From an uncultured Lachnospiraceae bacterium (GTDB lineage Bacteria > Bacillota > Clostridia > Lachnospirales > Lachnospiraceae): DNA of 64,000 bases. Position 1 is the first letter of the stretch; each line of letters starts with the position of its first letter. Positions 1-8,566 of this stretch are shown one piece after another. The position numbers and the translations under genes are program-made. The stretch is taken from the NCBI GenBank assembly GCA_910576975.1, contig CAJTJY010000002.1, positions 43,436 through 107,435 of the forward strand, in the 5' to 3' direction. The notes beneath the pieces are model-generated. The model worked only from the letters and a program-made list of their open reading frames with translations. It was not told the origin of the DNA and ran no database searches.

Positions 1-145
1 AATTCATAGCGCCAAAAGGTTTCCATCACAAAGTGATGAAAACACTTTGCACATAAAAGCGCTCTGAAAAGCTAGCTTTTCAAGCACTTTTTGTGCAAGA
101 TGTCTATGCTGCCAAAGGCAGCAAGACCTTTTGGCGCTATGAATT
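1..145. repeat. Palindromic repeat element P1
   Basis: The first 20 bases (AATTCATAGCGCCAAAAGGT) are repeated exactly, inverted, at 126-145. An 18-bp perfect palindrome centred on AGCTAGCT lies in the middle (65-82), so the whole stretch can fold into one long interrupted hairpin. The interior resembles the elements at 8714-8842 and 24957-25053: an AGCTAGCT core, then TTTTGTGCA, TGTCT, a GCC/GGC mini-hairpin and AAGACCTTTTG. It looks like a non-coding dispersed repeat, possibly a MITE or REP-like element. The left end coincides with the window edge, so it may extend further. The open frame on the minus strand here is a by-product of the palindrome. Confidence 0.75.
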
Positions 146-195
146 GCAAAATGCGGAAACTCAAACCAACACTGACTCGGCTTTGGATTTTCGCC

Positions 196-224
196 TTGCC
201 ACAAAGAACAAGGCATGATATTCT
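196..224 (+). promoter_or_regulatory. Putative sigma-A promoter for the AlkD-like gene
   Basis: TTGCCA at 196-201 and TATTCT at 219-224 are separated by 17 bases, about 35 bases before the chosen start codon. This is a fair match to the -35/-10 consensus. It is a sequence match only. Confidence 0.35.
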
Positions 225-259
225 TTCAGTATCATTGATTGGGAAAGGATAGAAACGTT

Positions 260-943
260 ATGAATACATGGATTAAAGAACAGCTAGAACTGCAAAAGGA
301 ACCGGATTACCAAAAGTTTACATCCGGTTTGCTGCCAGGCGTTGCACATATTCTGGGCGTGCGTCTGCCCGCCTTGCGCAAAATCGCAAAGCAGCTTGCC
401 AAGGACGACTGGCAGCAATATCTAAGAACAGCCTGTGACGACAGCTACGAAGAAATCATGCTTCAGGGCATGGTGCTGGGCTATGCAGACGGCGATCTTG
501 CAAAAAAACAACCCTTTTTACGTTCTTTCCTTCCCAAAATCGACAACTGGTCTGTCTGTGACAGCGCCTGTTCCACGATCAAGCTGGCAAAAAAACAGCC
601 GCAGGCATTCTGGGAGTTCCTACGGCAATATCTTCACAGCCCCAACGAATATGAGGTGCGCTTCGCATTAGTACAGATGTTAAATTATTATGTGACAGAA
701 GCGTATCTTTCCCGGACGCTAGAAGCCATAGACAGCGTAACTTTGCATACATATTATGTGCAAATGGCGCAAGCCTGGGCGGTGTCCGTCTGCTACCGGG
801 ACTTTCCAGAGCAGACACTGCCTTTTTTGCTAAATAACCATTTGGATGATTTTACCCATAACAAAGCCCTGCAGAAAATCACAGAGTCTTTAAAAGTTCC
901 CAAAGAGAAAAAAGCATATATCAAAACACTGAAGAGAAGATAG
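260..943 (+). CDS. DNA alkylation repair protein, AlkD-like HEAT-repeat glycosylase
   Basis: A 227-residue, all-helical protein that fits the DNA alkylation repair (AlkC/AlkD) family. These are cytosolic HEAT-like repeat glycosylases that excise positively charged alkylated purines. The conserved stretch LGVRLPALRKIAKQLAKDD (about residues 33-51) and the segment DNWSVCDSAC (about 101-110) are typical of the family. The ATG at 260 is preferred over an upstream TTG at 239 because AAAGGA lies about 10 bases before it. The gene stands alone on the plus strand, ends in TAG, and converges with the broken nuclease gene 31 bases downstream. The substrate range cannot be read from sequence. Confidence 0.85.
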   Translation: MNTWIKEQLELQKEPDYQKFTSGLLPGVAHILGVRLPALRKIAKQLAKDDWQQYLRTACDDSYEEIMLQGMVLGYADGDLAKKQPFLRSFLPKIDNWSVCDSACSTIKLAKKQPQAFWEFLRQYLHSPNEYEVRFALVQMLNYYVTEAYLSRTLEAIDSVTLHTYYVQMAQAWAVSVCYRDFPEQTLPFLLNNHLDDFTHNKALQKITESLKVPKEKKAYIKTLKRR

Positions 944-974
944 CGTCCCTGAGCGCAAGGGAAAGCGAACGGTG

Positions 975-1597
975 TCATAAGGTAATGCTGCCATGCCCAT
1001 TCTGGTCCAGTTTGATTTTTTGATGTAAAAACACAACATCCTTTCCATCAACCGTTAATTGACACTTTCCTTGCAGCCATTGCTTTCTTTTTCGGAAGCT
1101 TCTCCGGTTATTTGTACTCGCAGCGAGATCAGGGACGAATCCTCAAGGTCCGTCAAGCTATCTTTTCGAAATCCAGAATATAAACAGATATTTTCTATCT
1201 CCATCCCTAAAAATCCTGCTAACCCACGAGCATTATAAATCCCCATGGTAAACTGCCATCTTGATTTCCCAATCGTATCAGTATTGATAGTTTTCTTAAA
1301 CTCAATAATATGAAGATCCCATTTTTCTTTGTTTTGCCGAAATATAAACACGTCTGCGCAAGCTCTCGCTCCTCTTTGCTATCCATCTAGATAAGGAAGC
1401 ACATAGTTTTCCGGCGATTTAAAAATTAATGCCCTTTCCTGCGCTGTAAAAACAAGTTTTACCTCTCCTTCTTTCTTTTTTTCTCCAATCTCTATTTGCT
1501 CCTTTTCCTCTAACACGGCAAACGTTTCCTTTCGAAACATCTTCAGCTTTTTATCTACATGTTCTGGAATCATCCCACTCCCCCTATCCCAGTTCAA
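975..1597 (-). pseudogene. Decayed PD-(D/E)XK nuclease-like partner of the adjacent AAA ATPase
   Basis: Three open pieces form one protein of about 205 residues once two lesions are repaired. The first piece (1597 to 1382) stops at an in-frame TAG (1379-1381). The same frame resumes at once with QRGARACADVFIF and runs to about 1070. Restoring one lost base near 1070-1080 then opens a second frame that continues to a TGA at 975-977. Just after the amber codon, the sequence ADVFIF, about a dozen residues, then IIEFKKT matches the D...ExK core of PD-(D/E)XK nucleases, followed by a helix containing WQFTMGIYNARGLAG. The start overlaps the end of the ATPase gene by 14 bases (or the start is an inner ATG at 1573), which indicates co-translation. 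The nuclease assignment is an inference from the motif. Confidence 0.6.
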
Positions 1598-2924
1598 AAT
1601 CCTGCACCTCTGTCGTCTGCGTCAAAAGCTCCATCAGCGCATTGGAAAACGTTTTTACACGAAATTCCCCATTCTCTGGAGTCAATTTTTCAACAACCGA
1701 ATCATCTCCCCTGTCCTGAAACTGGTATATGGCTATATCCTGTATCCCAATGACGTCTTCCGCAGACAGGCTCAGCTTTTTCATCAATTCCTCAGGACAT
1801 CCCATTTCCTTGATCTGACACATATTATTGATGTGCTGGACAATAATATCGCTGTGGGTTGTTGCGATCATGCATATCCCATGACTGACCAAGCGGATCA
1901 GTAATCTTCCCATTTCTTGTTGCAGCTTCGGATGCAGGCACATTTCCGGTTCTTCATAACAGATGGCAGATAATTTTCGCCCATATTTTAACAGCAGCAG
2001 CAACGGCGCCACTTCTGTCACAACGGCGGAAGAGGCGCGCAGCGGCAGACTGTTTCCGCCGCTGTTTGGCATATAACGAATATCACTTTCACTGATCTTG
2101 CTTCCATACTGGATTTTCCCATGTACCATGGATTCTTCCATCCACGACACAATATCATCATATTCTGTCTTACGGTCCAAGGATAAATTTTCAAGCTTAT
2201 CCAGGAAACGAATAATCGGCTTTGTAAAAGGCTGGATCTCTCCTCTTTCCGATAGTCCCGATACATCATAAGCAATCTGCCTGCCAACCTGGTTGATCAC
2301 GTTTTTTGCCAGCAAAAATCCTGTCCTTGCTGCCGGAAGATAAACAGTATTATAATTGCCATAATATTTGTTGCCTTTGAAATACCAAAGAAAGATATTG
2401 ACCATCAACATTTTCAACACAAGCTCATAGTCATATTCCAGCATTTCAGCCGAAAAAGACAATCCGCCGCTAGGACAATATTGAAAATATATTCTTTCTC
2501 CCATGCTTTGCCCTTTTATCGAAAGTTTAAATTCGTGATCAGCCGCAATTTCCAGCCTTTCAATAATTACTTGTTTTGAGTTAAAAATACCTGCCACAAA
2601 CTGGTCTTTGTTTTGTCTTAAGAGATGGTTTAAAATCTCAACAACTATTTGGGAGGTGATCTGCGTTTCCTTTTCTGAGTTCTGTTTGAGAGATAAGATA
2701 AAATCACGCAATTTCTCATACACCTGGGAATAATCTGTCCTCAGCAACTCCTCCATCCCCTGAAAAAGCACTGACTCCCCGTCGGCAGTATAAATCCCCC
2801 ACAATAGCGACAAGAGGTAACTCTTGCCACTGTTATTATCCCCCACAAGCAATGTGAGTGGGGAGATTTCTAGCTCTGCTTTTTTAATTTTACCAAACTT
2901 CTCGATGATGAGTCTGCGTCCCAT
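1584..2924 (-). CDS. AAA/ABC-type ATPase (OLD/RecF-like), probable defence-module ATPase
   Basis: A 446-residue P-loop ATPase. The N-terminus has the RecF/SMC-like start followed by Walker A GDNNSGKS (residues 28-35). The C-terminal half carries a Walker B-like ICYEEPEMCLHPKLQQ (about 320-340), where an acidic pair and the D-loop-type LHP are visible, and an IATTHSDIIV histidine switch (about 352-362). This layout is that of stand-alone OLD/AAA_15-type ATPases, often paired with nucleases in phage defence. No TOPRIM domain is fused to it. The start has a good ribosome site (GGAGGG). It is followed by the broken PD-(D/E)XK gene, so the reading frame is intact but its probable effector is lost. 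No antiviral role is shown by the sequence. Confidence 0.75.
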   Translation of the reverse strand: MGRRLIIEKFGKIKKAELEISPLTLLVGDNNSGKSYLLSLLWGIYTADGESVLFQGMEELLRTDYSQVYEKLRDFILSLKQNSEKETQITSQIVVEILNHLLRQNKDQFVAGIFNSKQVIIERLEIAADHEFKLSIKGQSMGERIYFQYCPSGGLSFSAEMLEYDYELVLKMLMVNIFLWYFKGNKYYGNYNTVYLPAARTGFLLAKNVINQVGRQIAYDVSGLSERGEIQPFTKPIIRFLDKLENLSLDRKTEYDDIVSWMEESMVHGKIQYGSKISESDIRYMPNSGGNSLPLRASSAVVTEVAPLLLLLKYGRKLSAICYEEPEMCLHPKLQQEMGRLLIRLVSHGICMIATTHSDIIVQHINNMCQIKEMGCPEELMKKLSLSAEDVIGIQDIAIYQFQDRGDDSVVEKLTPENGEFRVKTFSNALMELLTQTTEVQDFELG

Positions 2925-2933
2925 ATTTCCCTC

Positions 2934-4061
2934 CTATATCCCAAAATAAGCGTCCAGCCCGTCGGCAATCCCTGTCGACAGCCTCTGCTGGTAGCCCTCG
3001 TCCGCCATGTTGGCGTCCTCCGTGGGGTTGGTCATAAATCCCATCTCCACGATGGTAACTGGAACCGTGCACCAATTGATGCCGCTCATACTGTCTGTCT
3101 CCCAAATATACTGCTTATTGGCCCCAGTAGCGTTCACCGCCCCGTCGAGCACGCACTCCGACAGGCTGCGGCACTGACTGTAAAGATTTCCCATGTAGGG
3201 ATTGGCAGACGTGGGACAGATCGTCAAAATCCCGTTTTGCCCGCTGTCCTCCGAACCATTGGCATGCACACGAATAAAAGCGTCCGCCCCCGCATTATTG
3301 GCAATCGCCGCCCGCTCGCTGTTGCTGATATTGACGTCATGGCTCGTGCGCACCATGATCACCTGATACCCTCTCGCTTCTAATTCTGCCTGTAGCTTTA
3401 ATGACACCTGCAGCGTCAGCTGGTATTCATTGATTCCAGTGACGCAACCAGAAGTGCCGCTTGCAACCTTGGCCTTGGTCTCTGAAGCCCCAGGACCAAT
3501 GGGCTCTGGCTCGCTATTTCCCTGCGCCTGGTGCCCGGCGTCAATCACGACCAGGTAACCTGCCTCTGTCGCCTCAGACGCCAATTGAAGGTATTCTGAA
3601 GCAATGTAATATTCCTTGCCGTCAATTTGCACGGCGCTCCAGGTTCCATCGTCCGCTGTCCGGGTAAACTTGCTTCTTAAGGGCGCAGTCTGATAGACCT
3701 CGCTTTCTGTGGAGGGAGCTTGACGCACTCTCACCCTGGCAGTAGTCACCACTTCCTCCTCGGCATACGCCACCGTGTCAGGATTGAGCACAGGCTCCGA
3801 AAGTTCATCCTCTGAGGAAAGATCCGTTTCTTCTTCCAAAGGAATCTCTGCCTTTTTGCTGGGCTCTTCCTCTGTTTGCGGGGCATCCTGTTTGACGCCA
3901 TCGGATTCCTTCTGCGCATCTTCTTGTTTCTTCGACTCTGACTCTTCCTGCTCTATTCTCTTTGGTTCCTGTTTTTTAATCTCTGGTTCCTTTGCTGCGC
4001 ACCCTGCCAAAACTAGCGCTAATCCCAACAGCAATGCCGCCACTTTTCTATATTTTCCCAT
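2934..4061 (-). CDS. Lipoprotein N-acetylmuramoyl-L-alanine amidase with SH3 domain
   Basis: Zinc-dependent amidase that cleaves the bond between muramic acid and the stem peptide of peptidoglycan, tethered outside the membrane. A lipobox (LVLAGC, about residues 18-23) follows a hydrophobic N-terminus. A charged Glu/Lys/Ser linker comes next (to about 95), then an SH3-like domain (about 100-160). The Amidase_3 domain carries VVIDAGH, IRVHANGS and VEMGFMTN, which supply the Zn ligands and catalytic Glu. The ATG at 4061 is chosen because the lipoprotein signal follows directly and GAGGACAG precedes it; a TTG at 4088 is the alternative. It lies between pyruvate kinase and the ATPase genes, about 10 bases from the latter. 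Role: wall turnover. Confidence 0.85.
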   Translation of the reverse strand: MGKYRKVAALLLGLALVLAGCAAKEPEIKKQEPKRIEQEESESKKQEDAQKESDGVKQDAPQTEEEPSKKAEIPLEEETDLSSEDELSEPVLNPDTVAYAEEEVVTTARVRVRQAPSTESEVYQTAPLRSKFTRTADDGTWSAVQIDGKEYYIASEYLQLASEATEAGYLVVIDAGHQAQGNSEPEPIGPGASETKAKVASGTSGCVTGINEYQLTLQVSLKLQAELEARGYQVIMVRTSHDVNISNSERAAIANNAGADAFIRVHANGSEDSGQNGILTICPTSANPYMGNLYSQCRSLSECVLDGAVNATGANKQYIWETDSMSGINWCTVPVTIVEMGFMTNPTEDANMADEGYQQRLSTGIADGLDAYFGI

Positions 4062-4136
4062 CTCTGTCCTCATCTTTGCATTTTCCAAAATCCTGCCGCT
4101 GTCCCATCTTCCAAATGGAACAGTTGAAAAATGCCG

Positions 4137-5888
4137 CTATTTATTGCAGCTTACAATTCCTTGCTTGGCATCCAACGTCACATATGCGCCTGTCTTTAAT
4201 ATAACGGTAGCATGTTCTGCTTCCGTAAGCACAGGAATGTCAAGGCTCAGCCCGGCAATCACCGCATGACAGTCAAAGCCTTGTTCCTCCACTATGATGC
4301 CTGACGCTTTGCGGATTTGCTCCATCATATCATTGTTGGTCTCCTTGGCAACGATGATATCCCCCTGCTTAAAATTCCGTTTTAGTTCCTCTGCGTTTCT
4401 ACAGACACAGACATTGGCAGAAACTGCCCTGTCATTGATTCCCGTTCCAGTGACCAAGATATGTCCCGCCACATGAACTTTGAGAATATTCGTAGTCCCG
4501 GAAACACCCAGCGGAACACCTGCCGTAATTACCGTGATATCTCCCATGGAAACTAGTCCAGCTTTCGCCGCCATGTCCACAGCATGTTCAAACAACTCGT
4601 CGGCATCGTCCTTCTTCTCAATCTCCAGCGGGGTCACCCCCCAGGAAAGGTTAAGCTGACGGCATACTTTTTGGTGCATGCTGCCTCCGATAATATTGCA
4701 AGTCGGACGATATTTGGAAATCATCCGCGCCGTTTTCCCGGACTCGGTTACTGTGATGATCGCCGCAGCATTTAAATCAATTGCCGTGGTGCAGGTAGCA
4801 TGGGAGATTGCGTTGGTGATATCTGGATTGCTCATCGTCTCCCGCATTTTAAACCGGGCGGTATAATTGATATCCTGCTCAGTACGAATAGCGATTTTGA
4901 CCATGGTTTTCAGCGCTTCCACGGGATACATTCCTGCGGCAGTCTCGCCAGAAAGCATGATAGCGCTGGTCCCGTCATAAATCGCATTCGCCACATCGGT
5001 AGCCTCTGCCCGGGTAGGCCTGGGATTCTTCATCATCGAATCCAGCATCTGGGTAGCTGTAATCACCTGCTTGCCTGCGTCGATTACTTTCTTGATAATC
5101 ATTTTTTGGATCACAGGCACGTCTTCCAGAGGAATTTCCACTCCCATGTCTCCTCTTGCTACCATGATGCCGTCGGACACCCGGATAATCTCATCAATAT
5201 TGTTCACGCCCTGCATATTTTCAATCTTTGCAATAATATTGATATTATGACAATCCTTTTCTTCAAAAATCTTGCGAATCTGCAGAATGTCATCTGCCGT
5301 ACGCACAAAAGACGCCGCCACAAAATCAAAATCATTCTCAATTCCAAATACAATGTCCTCATAATCCTTCTCGCTAATATAAGGCATCGACAAATCCACG
5401 TTCGGCACATTGACTCCCTTTTTATTAGAAATCATCCCCCCATTGACGACATGACAGCATATTTCCGTATCCGTCACTTCCTCGACGCCTAACTCGATCA
5501 GGCCGTCGTCAATCAGAATCCTGGAGCCTGGCTGCACATCCTTCACTAAGTCCTTATAAGTAATGGATACCCTGTTCTCATCTCCTAGAATTTCCTCTGT
5601 CGTAAGACTAAATTTCTGCCCCGCATTGAGCATCACTTTGCCGTTTTTCAACTCCCGCAGCCGAATCTCCGGTCCCTTGGTATCTAAGAGCGAGGCAATG
5701 GGAAGACGAAGCTCTTCCCGAAGCGCCTTTATCTGCTTTAGACGCTCTCCCTGTTCTTCATGGGTTCCATGGGAAAAATTAAACCTGGCGACATTCATAC
5801 CCTCCAGCATAAGCTGTCTGAGCACGCCATCTCTGTCCGTTGCAGGTCCCAAGGTACAGATAATTTTAGTTTTTCTCGTATCTTTCAT
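4137..5888 (-). CDS. pyk: Pyruvate kinase with C-terminal PEP-utiliser domain
   Basis: A cytosolic glycolytic enzyme converting phosphoenolpyruvate and ADP to pyruvate and ATP. The N-terminal barrel begins KTKIICTLGPAT, with the NFSHG loop after it. The active-site signature IIAKIENMQG lies near residue 216, followed by the allosteric C domain. The last 105 residues or so form an extra PEP-utiliser-like domain (NNDMMEQIRKASGIIVEE and a CHA in place of the usual SHA), giving 583 residues, as in many Bacillota. The ATG at 5888 has GGAG eight bases upstream; a GTG directly before it is the other candidate. The gene seems monocistronic, with a terminator from the upstream HtrA gene separating them. 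Confidence 0.95.
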   Translation of the reverse strand: MKDTRKTKIICTLGPATDRDGVLRQLMLEGMNVARFNFSHGTHEEQGERLKQIKALREELRLPIASLLDTKGPEIRLRELKNGKVMLNAGQKFSLTTEEILGDENRVSITYKDLVKDVQPGSRILIDDGLIELGVEEVTDTEICCHVVNGGMISNKKGVNVPNVDLSMPYISEKDYEDIVFGIENDFDFVAASFVRTADDILQIRKIFEEKDCHNINIIAKIENMQGVNNIDEIIRVSDGIMVARGDMGVEIPLEDVPVIQKMIIKKVIDAGKQVITATQMLDSMMKNPRPTRAEATDVANAIYDGTSAIMLSGETAAGMYPVEALKTMVKIAIRTEQDINYTARFKMRETMSNPDITNAISHATCTTAIDLNAAAIITVTESGKTARMISKYRPTCNIIGGSMHQKVCRQLNLSWGVTPLEIEKKDDADELFEHAVDMAAKAGLVSMGDITVITAGVPLGVSGTTNILKVHVAGHILVTGTGINDRAVSANVCVCRNAEELKRNFKQGDIIVAKETNNDMMEQIRKASGIIVEEQGFDCHAVIAGLSLDIPVLTEAEHATVILKTGAYVTLDAKQGIVSCNK

Positions 5889-6038
5889 CACATAGTCTCC
5901 TCTCTTCCATTCTTATTTATGAATCACGGTTCCAATAATCTCCACATTGCCCTATTGGGAGAACTCTAGGCGAACCTTCTCCACCATATTCATTGCTGTC
6001 AAGCTCTTGCTTTGACTGGGATTATAAAATAGCAGAAT

Positions 6039-6069
6039 ACGCCAATCCAGACTTAACCCGGATTGGCGT
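6039..6069 (-). terminator. Rho-independent terminator after the HtrA gene
   Basis: A perfect 10-bp stem (ACGCCAATCC at 6039-6048 with its complement at 6060-6069) closes an 11-base loop. On the minus strand it is followed by a T-rich stretch (TTCTGCTATTTT). It sits 50 bases after the HtrA stop codon. Confidence 0.7.
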
Positions 6070-6119
6070 CTCAATTTATCTATATTTTACCACATTTAAC
6101 ATCATTTTAAAAGGAAAAT

Positions 6120-8024
6120 TTAGTTGTTCTTTCTGCCAAGAGTCACCGTCACAACCCGTTCTTTCCATTCTCCGTTCTCATTTATCTGAAGAGTCACTTC
6201 CACCTCGGTGCCTGCTGCATAATACTGCATAATCTCCTGCAATCCCTCCATAGATTTTACGGCTCTTCCTTCAAATTTTGTCAGTACGTCGCCTTTTTTT
6301 ACACCAGCCTGCTCTGCAGCGCTATTCTCCGATACCCTGGTAATGTATAATCCTTCCGGCATGCCAAAGCTTTCTGAAATCTGGGAATTTACATCCTGTC
6401 CAGATACTCCAAAGAACGCTGATTCAGATTCATCCACCAGCTGCCTTGTGATCAAGTCGTTGATAATAGGCTCTGCGGCAGAGATCGGAATGGAATAGCC
6501 CATGCCTTCCACTTGGGTATCAGAATACTTGACAGAATTGATGCCGATCAATTCACCGTTCATATTTAAAAGCGCGCCGCCGCTGTTTCCAGGATTGATT
6601 GCCGCATCTGTCTGAAGCAGCTCATTGGTGATAGCGGCTCCCGTGGTTTCATCCTGTACGGTAACTTCCCGGTTCAAAGCGCTGATTACTCCCGTGGTCA
6701 CTGACTGACCATAGCCCAGGGCATTCCCAATAGCCACTACAGACTGTCCCACCTTGATATCATCAGAATTTCCAAGCGTTGCAACTTTGATCTCACTCAT
6801 GGTTTCACTTGGAATATCCTTGACTTTGACTGCAAGCACTGCAAGATCTGTGCTAGAGTCCGTGCCTTTGATCTCCGCCGTCACCTGCTGGTCGTCAATA
6901 AAGTTCACTGTAAGCTGATTTGAATTTGCAACCACATGATTGTTGGTGGCAATGTAAATTTCGTCTTCGGTCTGGCCGATAATGATCCCGCTCCCTGCGC
7001 TAGAGGTATCCTGCCGATAAGTCCTGCCGAAGAAATCCCCTTCAATCTGCCCCATATTGGTAATCGATACAATGGAAGGCATTACATTATCCACAATGTC
7101 AGAAACATCTGTTACAGTAGTCGCCGTGCTGACGTTGGTCGCAGACAAATCCCCATTATTTACCGTGACCTTATTGGAATTCCCACTTTCCGCAGTGAGC
7201 TGCGCCCCGCTCTTTCCTGACGTATATTCAAAGGCAAGCCCCGTGCCATAAAATACTGTGCTGGACACTAATCCAAATACTACTGCGAGTGCGGCGCATT
7301 TTGCCAAGCTGACGCCAAATCCATGCGGCTTTTTCCCGCCAGATGATTTCTTCTTTTTTTTCTTTTCTGCTGCGCCCTGGGCATGATAGAATTTCTGATC
7401 AGATGCGCCTGGAACCTGTTCCTTGCTTCCCCGCGCTCCTTCGGCATGACCTTGTCCCTGACTTCCCTGCGCTCCTTGTGCATAACCTTGCTGACTTTCT
7501 TGCATTTCTTTGGTATAGCCTTGTCCCTGTGCTCCTTCTACATAACTTTGTCCCTGTATATAATTCTGGGAACCGATCTGACCATCTGCCCAATTCTGTG
7601 AAACGGTTTCAGGCTGAGCTTCATATCCCTGACCTACTGCATTTTGTTGCTCTTGCGCTCTGGCATATGCTAAAACATCTGCATCTGACTGCTCCTGTGC
7701 CCCGGGATATGCTAGAGCATCTGCATTTGACTGCTCCTGTGTCTTAGGATACGCTAAAGCGGCTGCATCTGACTGTCCCTGTGTCCTGGCATATGTTTGA
7801 CCCGCCGTTTCAGGCTGACTTAGATCGGCCTGGTTTGCCATGCCTGGCTGATTCAAAAAATCAGGTTGCGCCTCTCCATAACTTCCAGTAACATACACTC
7901 TCTGGTTATTATCAGTCTTATCCATGCCCTGTTCCTGAAAATCTATTGCCTGATTGTCCTGTGCGCCTTCCATGCTTCTGTATACGTTGTTATCATTATT
8001 ATAATCATTAAATTTATTTTCCAT
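6120..8024 (-). CDS. htrA: HtrA/DegP-like membrane-anchored serine protease
   Basis: A 634-residue surface quality-control protease. A long Gln/Ala/Gly-rich cytoplasmic region (1-225) contains a three-fold 14-residue tandem repeat. A single membrane segment follows (about 236-258), preceded by a Lys cluster. The trypsin-like domain shows the triad in NNHVVAN (His, about 361), STDLAVLAV (Asp, about 391) and NPGNSGGALLN (Ser, about 480). A C-terminal PDZ domain includes GVKKGDVLTKFEG. The ATG at 8024 is chosen over one 18 bases upstream because GAAAGGAG lies eight bases before it. A strong terminator follows the gene. The function of the long repetitive N-terminus is unknown. Confidence 0.9.
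   Translation of the reverse strand: MENKFNDYNNDNNVYRSMEGAQDNQAIDFQEQGMDKTDNNQRVYVTGSYGEAQPDFLNQPGMANQADLSQPETAGQTYARTQGQSDAAALAYPKTQEQSNADALAYPGAQEQSDADVLAYARAQEQQNAVGQGYEAQPETVSQNWADGQIGSQNYIQGQSYVEGAQGQGYTKEMQESQQGYAQGAQGSQGQGHAEGARGSKEQVPGASDQKFYHAQGAAEKKKKKKSSGGKKPHGFGVSLAKCAALAVVFGLVSSTVFYGTGLAFEYTSGKSGAQLTAESGNSNKVTVNNGDLSATNVSTATTVTDVSDIVDNVMPSIVSITNMGQIEGDFFGRTYRQDTSSAGSGIIIGQTEDEIYIATNNHVVANSNQLTVNFIDDQQVTAEIKGTDSSTDLAVLAVKVKDIPSETMSEIKVATLGNSDDIKVGQSVVAIGNALGYGQSVTTGVISALNREVTVQDETTGAAITNELLQTDAAINPGNSGGALLNMNGELIGINSVKYSDTQVEGMGYSIPISAAEPIINDLITRQLVDESESAFFGVSGQDVNSQISESFGMPEGLYITRVSENSAAEQAGVKKGDVLTKFEGRAVKSMEGLQEIMQYYAAGTEVEVTLQINENGEWKERVVTVTLGRKNN
7665..7790 (-). repeat. Three 42-bp tandem repeats inside the HtrA gene
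   Basis: Three adjacent 42-bp units, each encoding 14 residues of the type AYPxTQEQSNADAL, lie in the N-terminal cytoplasmic region. Units differ by a few substitutions, and the period keeps the reading frame. Copy number could change by slippage without breaking the gene. Confidence 0.7.
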
Positions 8025-8155
8025 ATCAAATGCTCCTTTCATCTTCTGCTTTTTCTTCGTCTCTAATAAGCAGTTTACGGAACATTTGTGACAAAACTGT
8101 GTCTAATATCGTAACAAAAAGTGTTTTTTAAAAAACAGCCTGGGCAACCATTGAT

Positions 8156-8554
8156 TTAACCCAAGGAAAGTCCTTCTTCCAAAAACACTTTTCTAGACAC
8201 AAAATTCCAGACAGACACAGACATGGCAGCGCATATTTTTGCAACCATGTAATGCAGCATCAACTTTTCTACTAAGGCATTCATCAATAAAGAATTCAAA
8301 ATCAGCCCGCATCCGCTGAGCAAAAGAAACACTGCAAACTGACCCGCCCTATTTTTTCTATCCCTGCTGCAAAACACATATTTCGTGCTGTATACATAAT
8401 TAAATAATGCAGACGCCGTAAAAGACAGCATAGAGGACAGAAGATAATGCATATGTAATGTCTCGGTAAAAATAAAGAGCAATCCATAATCTACTAAGAA
8501 TGCCGCAACGCCCACGACGCTGAACTTGCAAAATTGCTTTATTAATTGATTCAT
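8156..8554 (-). CDS. GtrA-family membrane protein
   Basis: A 132-residue protein with four predicted membrane helices, typical of the GtrA/DPMS family. These are small flippase-like proteins proposed to move polyprenyl-linked sugars across the membrane for glycan decoration. The family N-terminus is visible in FCKFSVVGVAAFLVDYGLLF. The ATG at 8554 has GGAG six bases upstream, so it is preferred to the ATG at 8566. It stands apart from the neighbouring genes, with about 400 bases of non-coding DNA upstream. The substrate is unknown; the context suggests surface glycan or wall-polymer glycosylation. Confidence 0.8.
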   Translation of the reverse strand: MNQLIKQFCKFSVVGVAAFLVDYGLLFIFTETLHMHYLLSSMLSFTASALFNYVYSTKYVFCSRDRKNRAGQFAVFLLLSGCGLILNSLLMNALVEKLMLHYMVAKICAAMSVSVWNFVSRKVFLEEGLSLG

Positions 8555-8566
8555 AATTTTCTCCAT

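Noticed and set aside
4..216. Minus-strand 70-residue open frame at the left edge
   Set aside because: It lies in a large palindrome, has no ribosome site and resembles no protein.
1379..1381. Read-through of TAG as an extra amino acid
   Set aside because: Other genes in the window end in TAG and a separate frameshift lies downstream, so simple gene decay is more likely.
4800..5492. Plus-strand frame of 230 codons antisense to pyruvate kinase
   Set aside because: It is His-rich low-quality sequence mirroring a well conserved gene on the other strand.
5892..6038. Short minus-strand frame before pyruvate kinase (MVEKVRLEFSQ, TAG, GNVEIIGTVIHK)
   Set aside because: Protein-like but too short and interrupted; may be a gene remnant. 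A TTGACA here has no matching -10.
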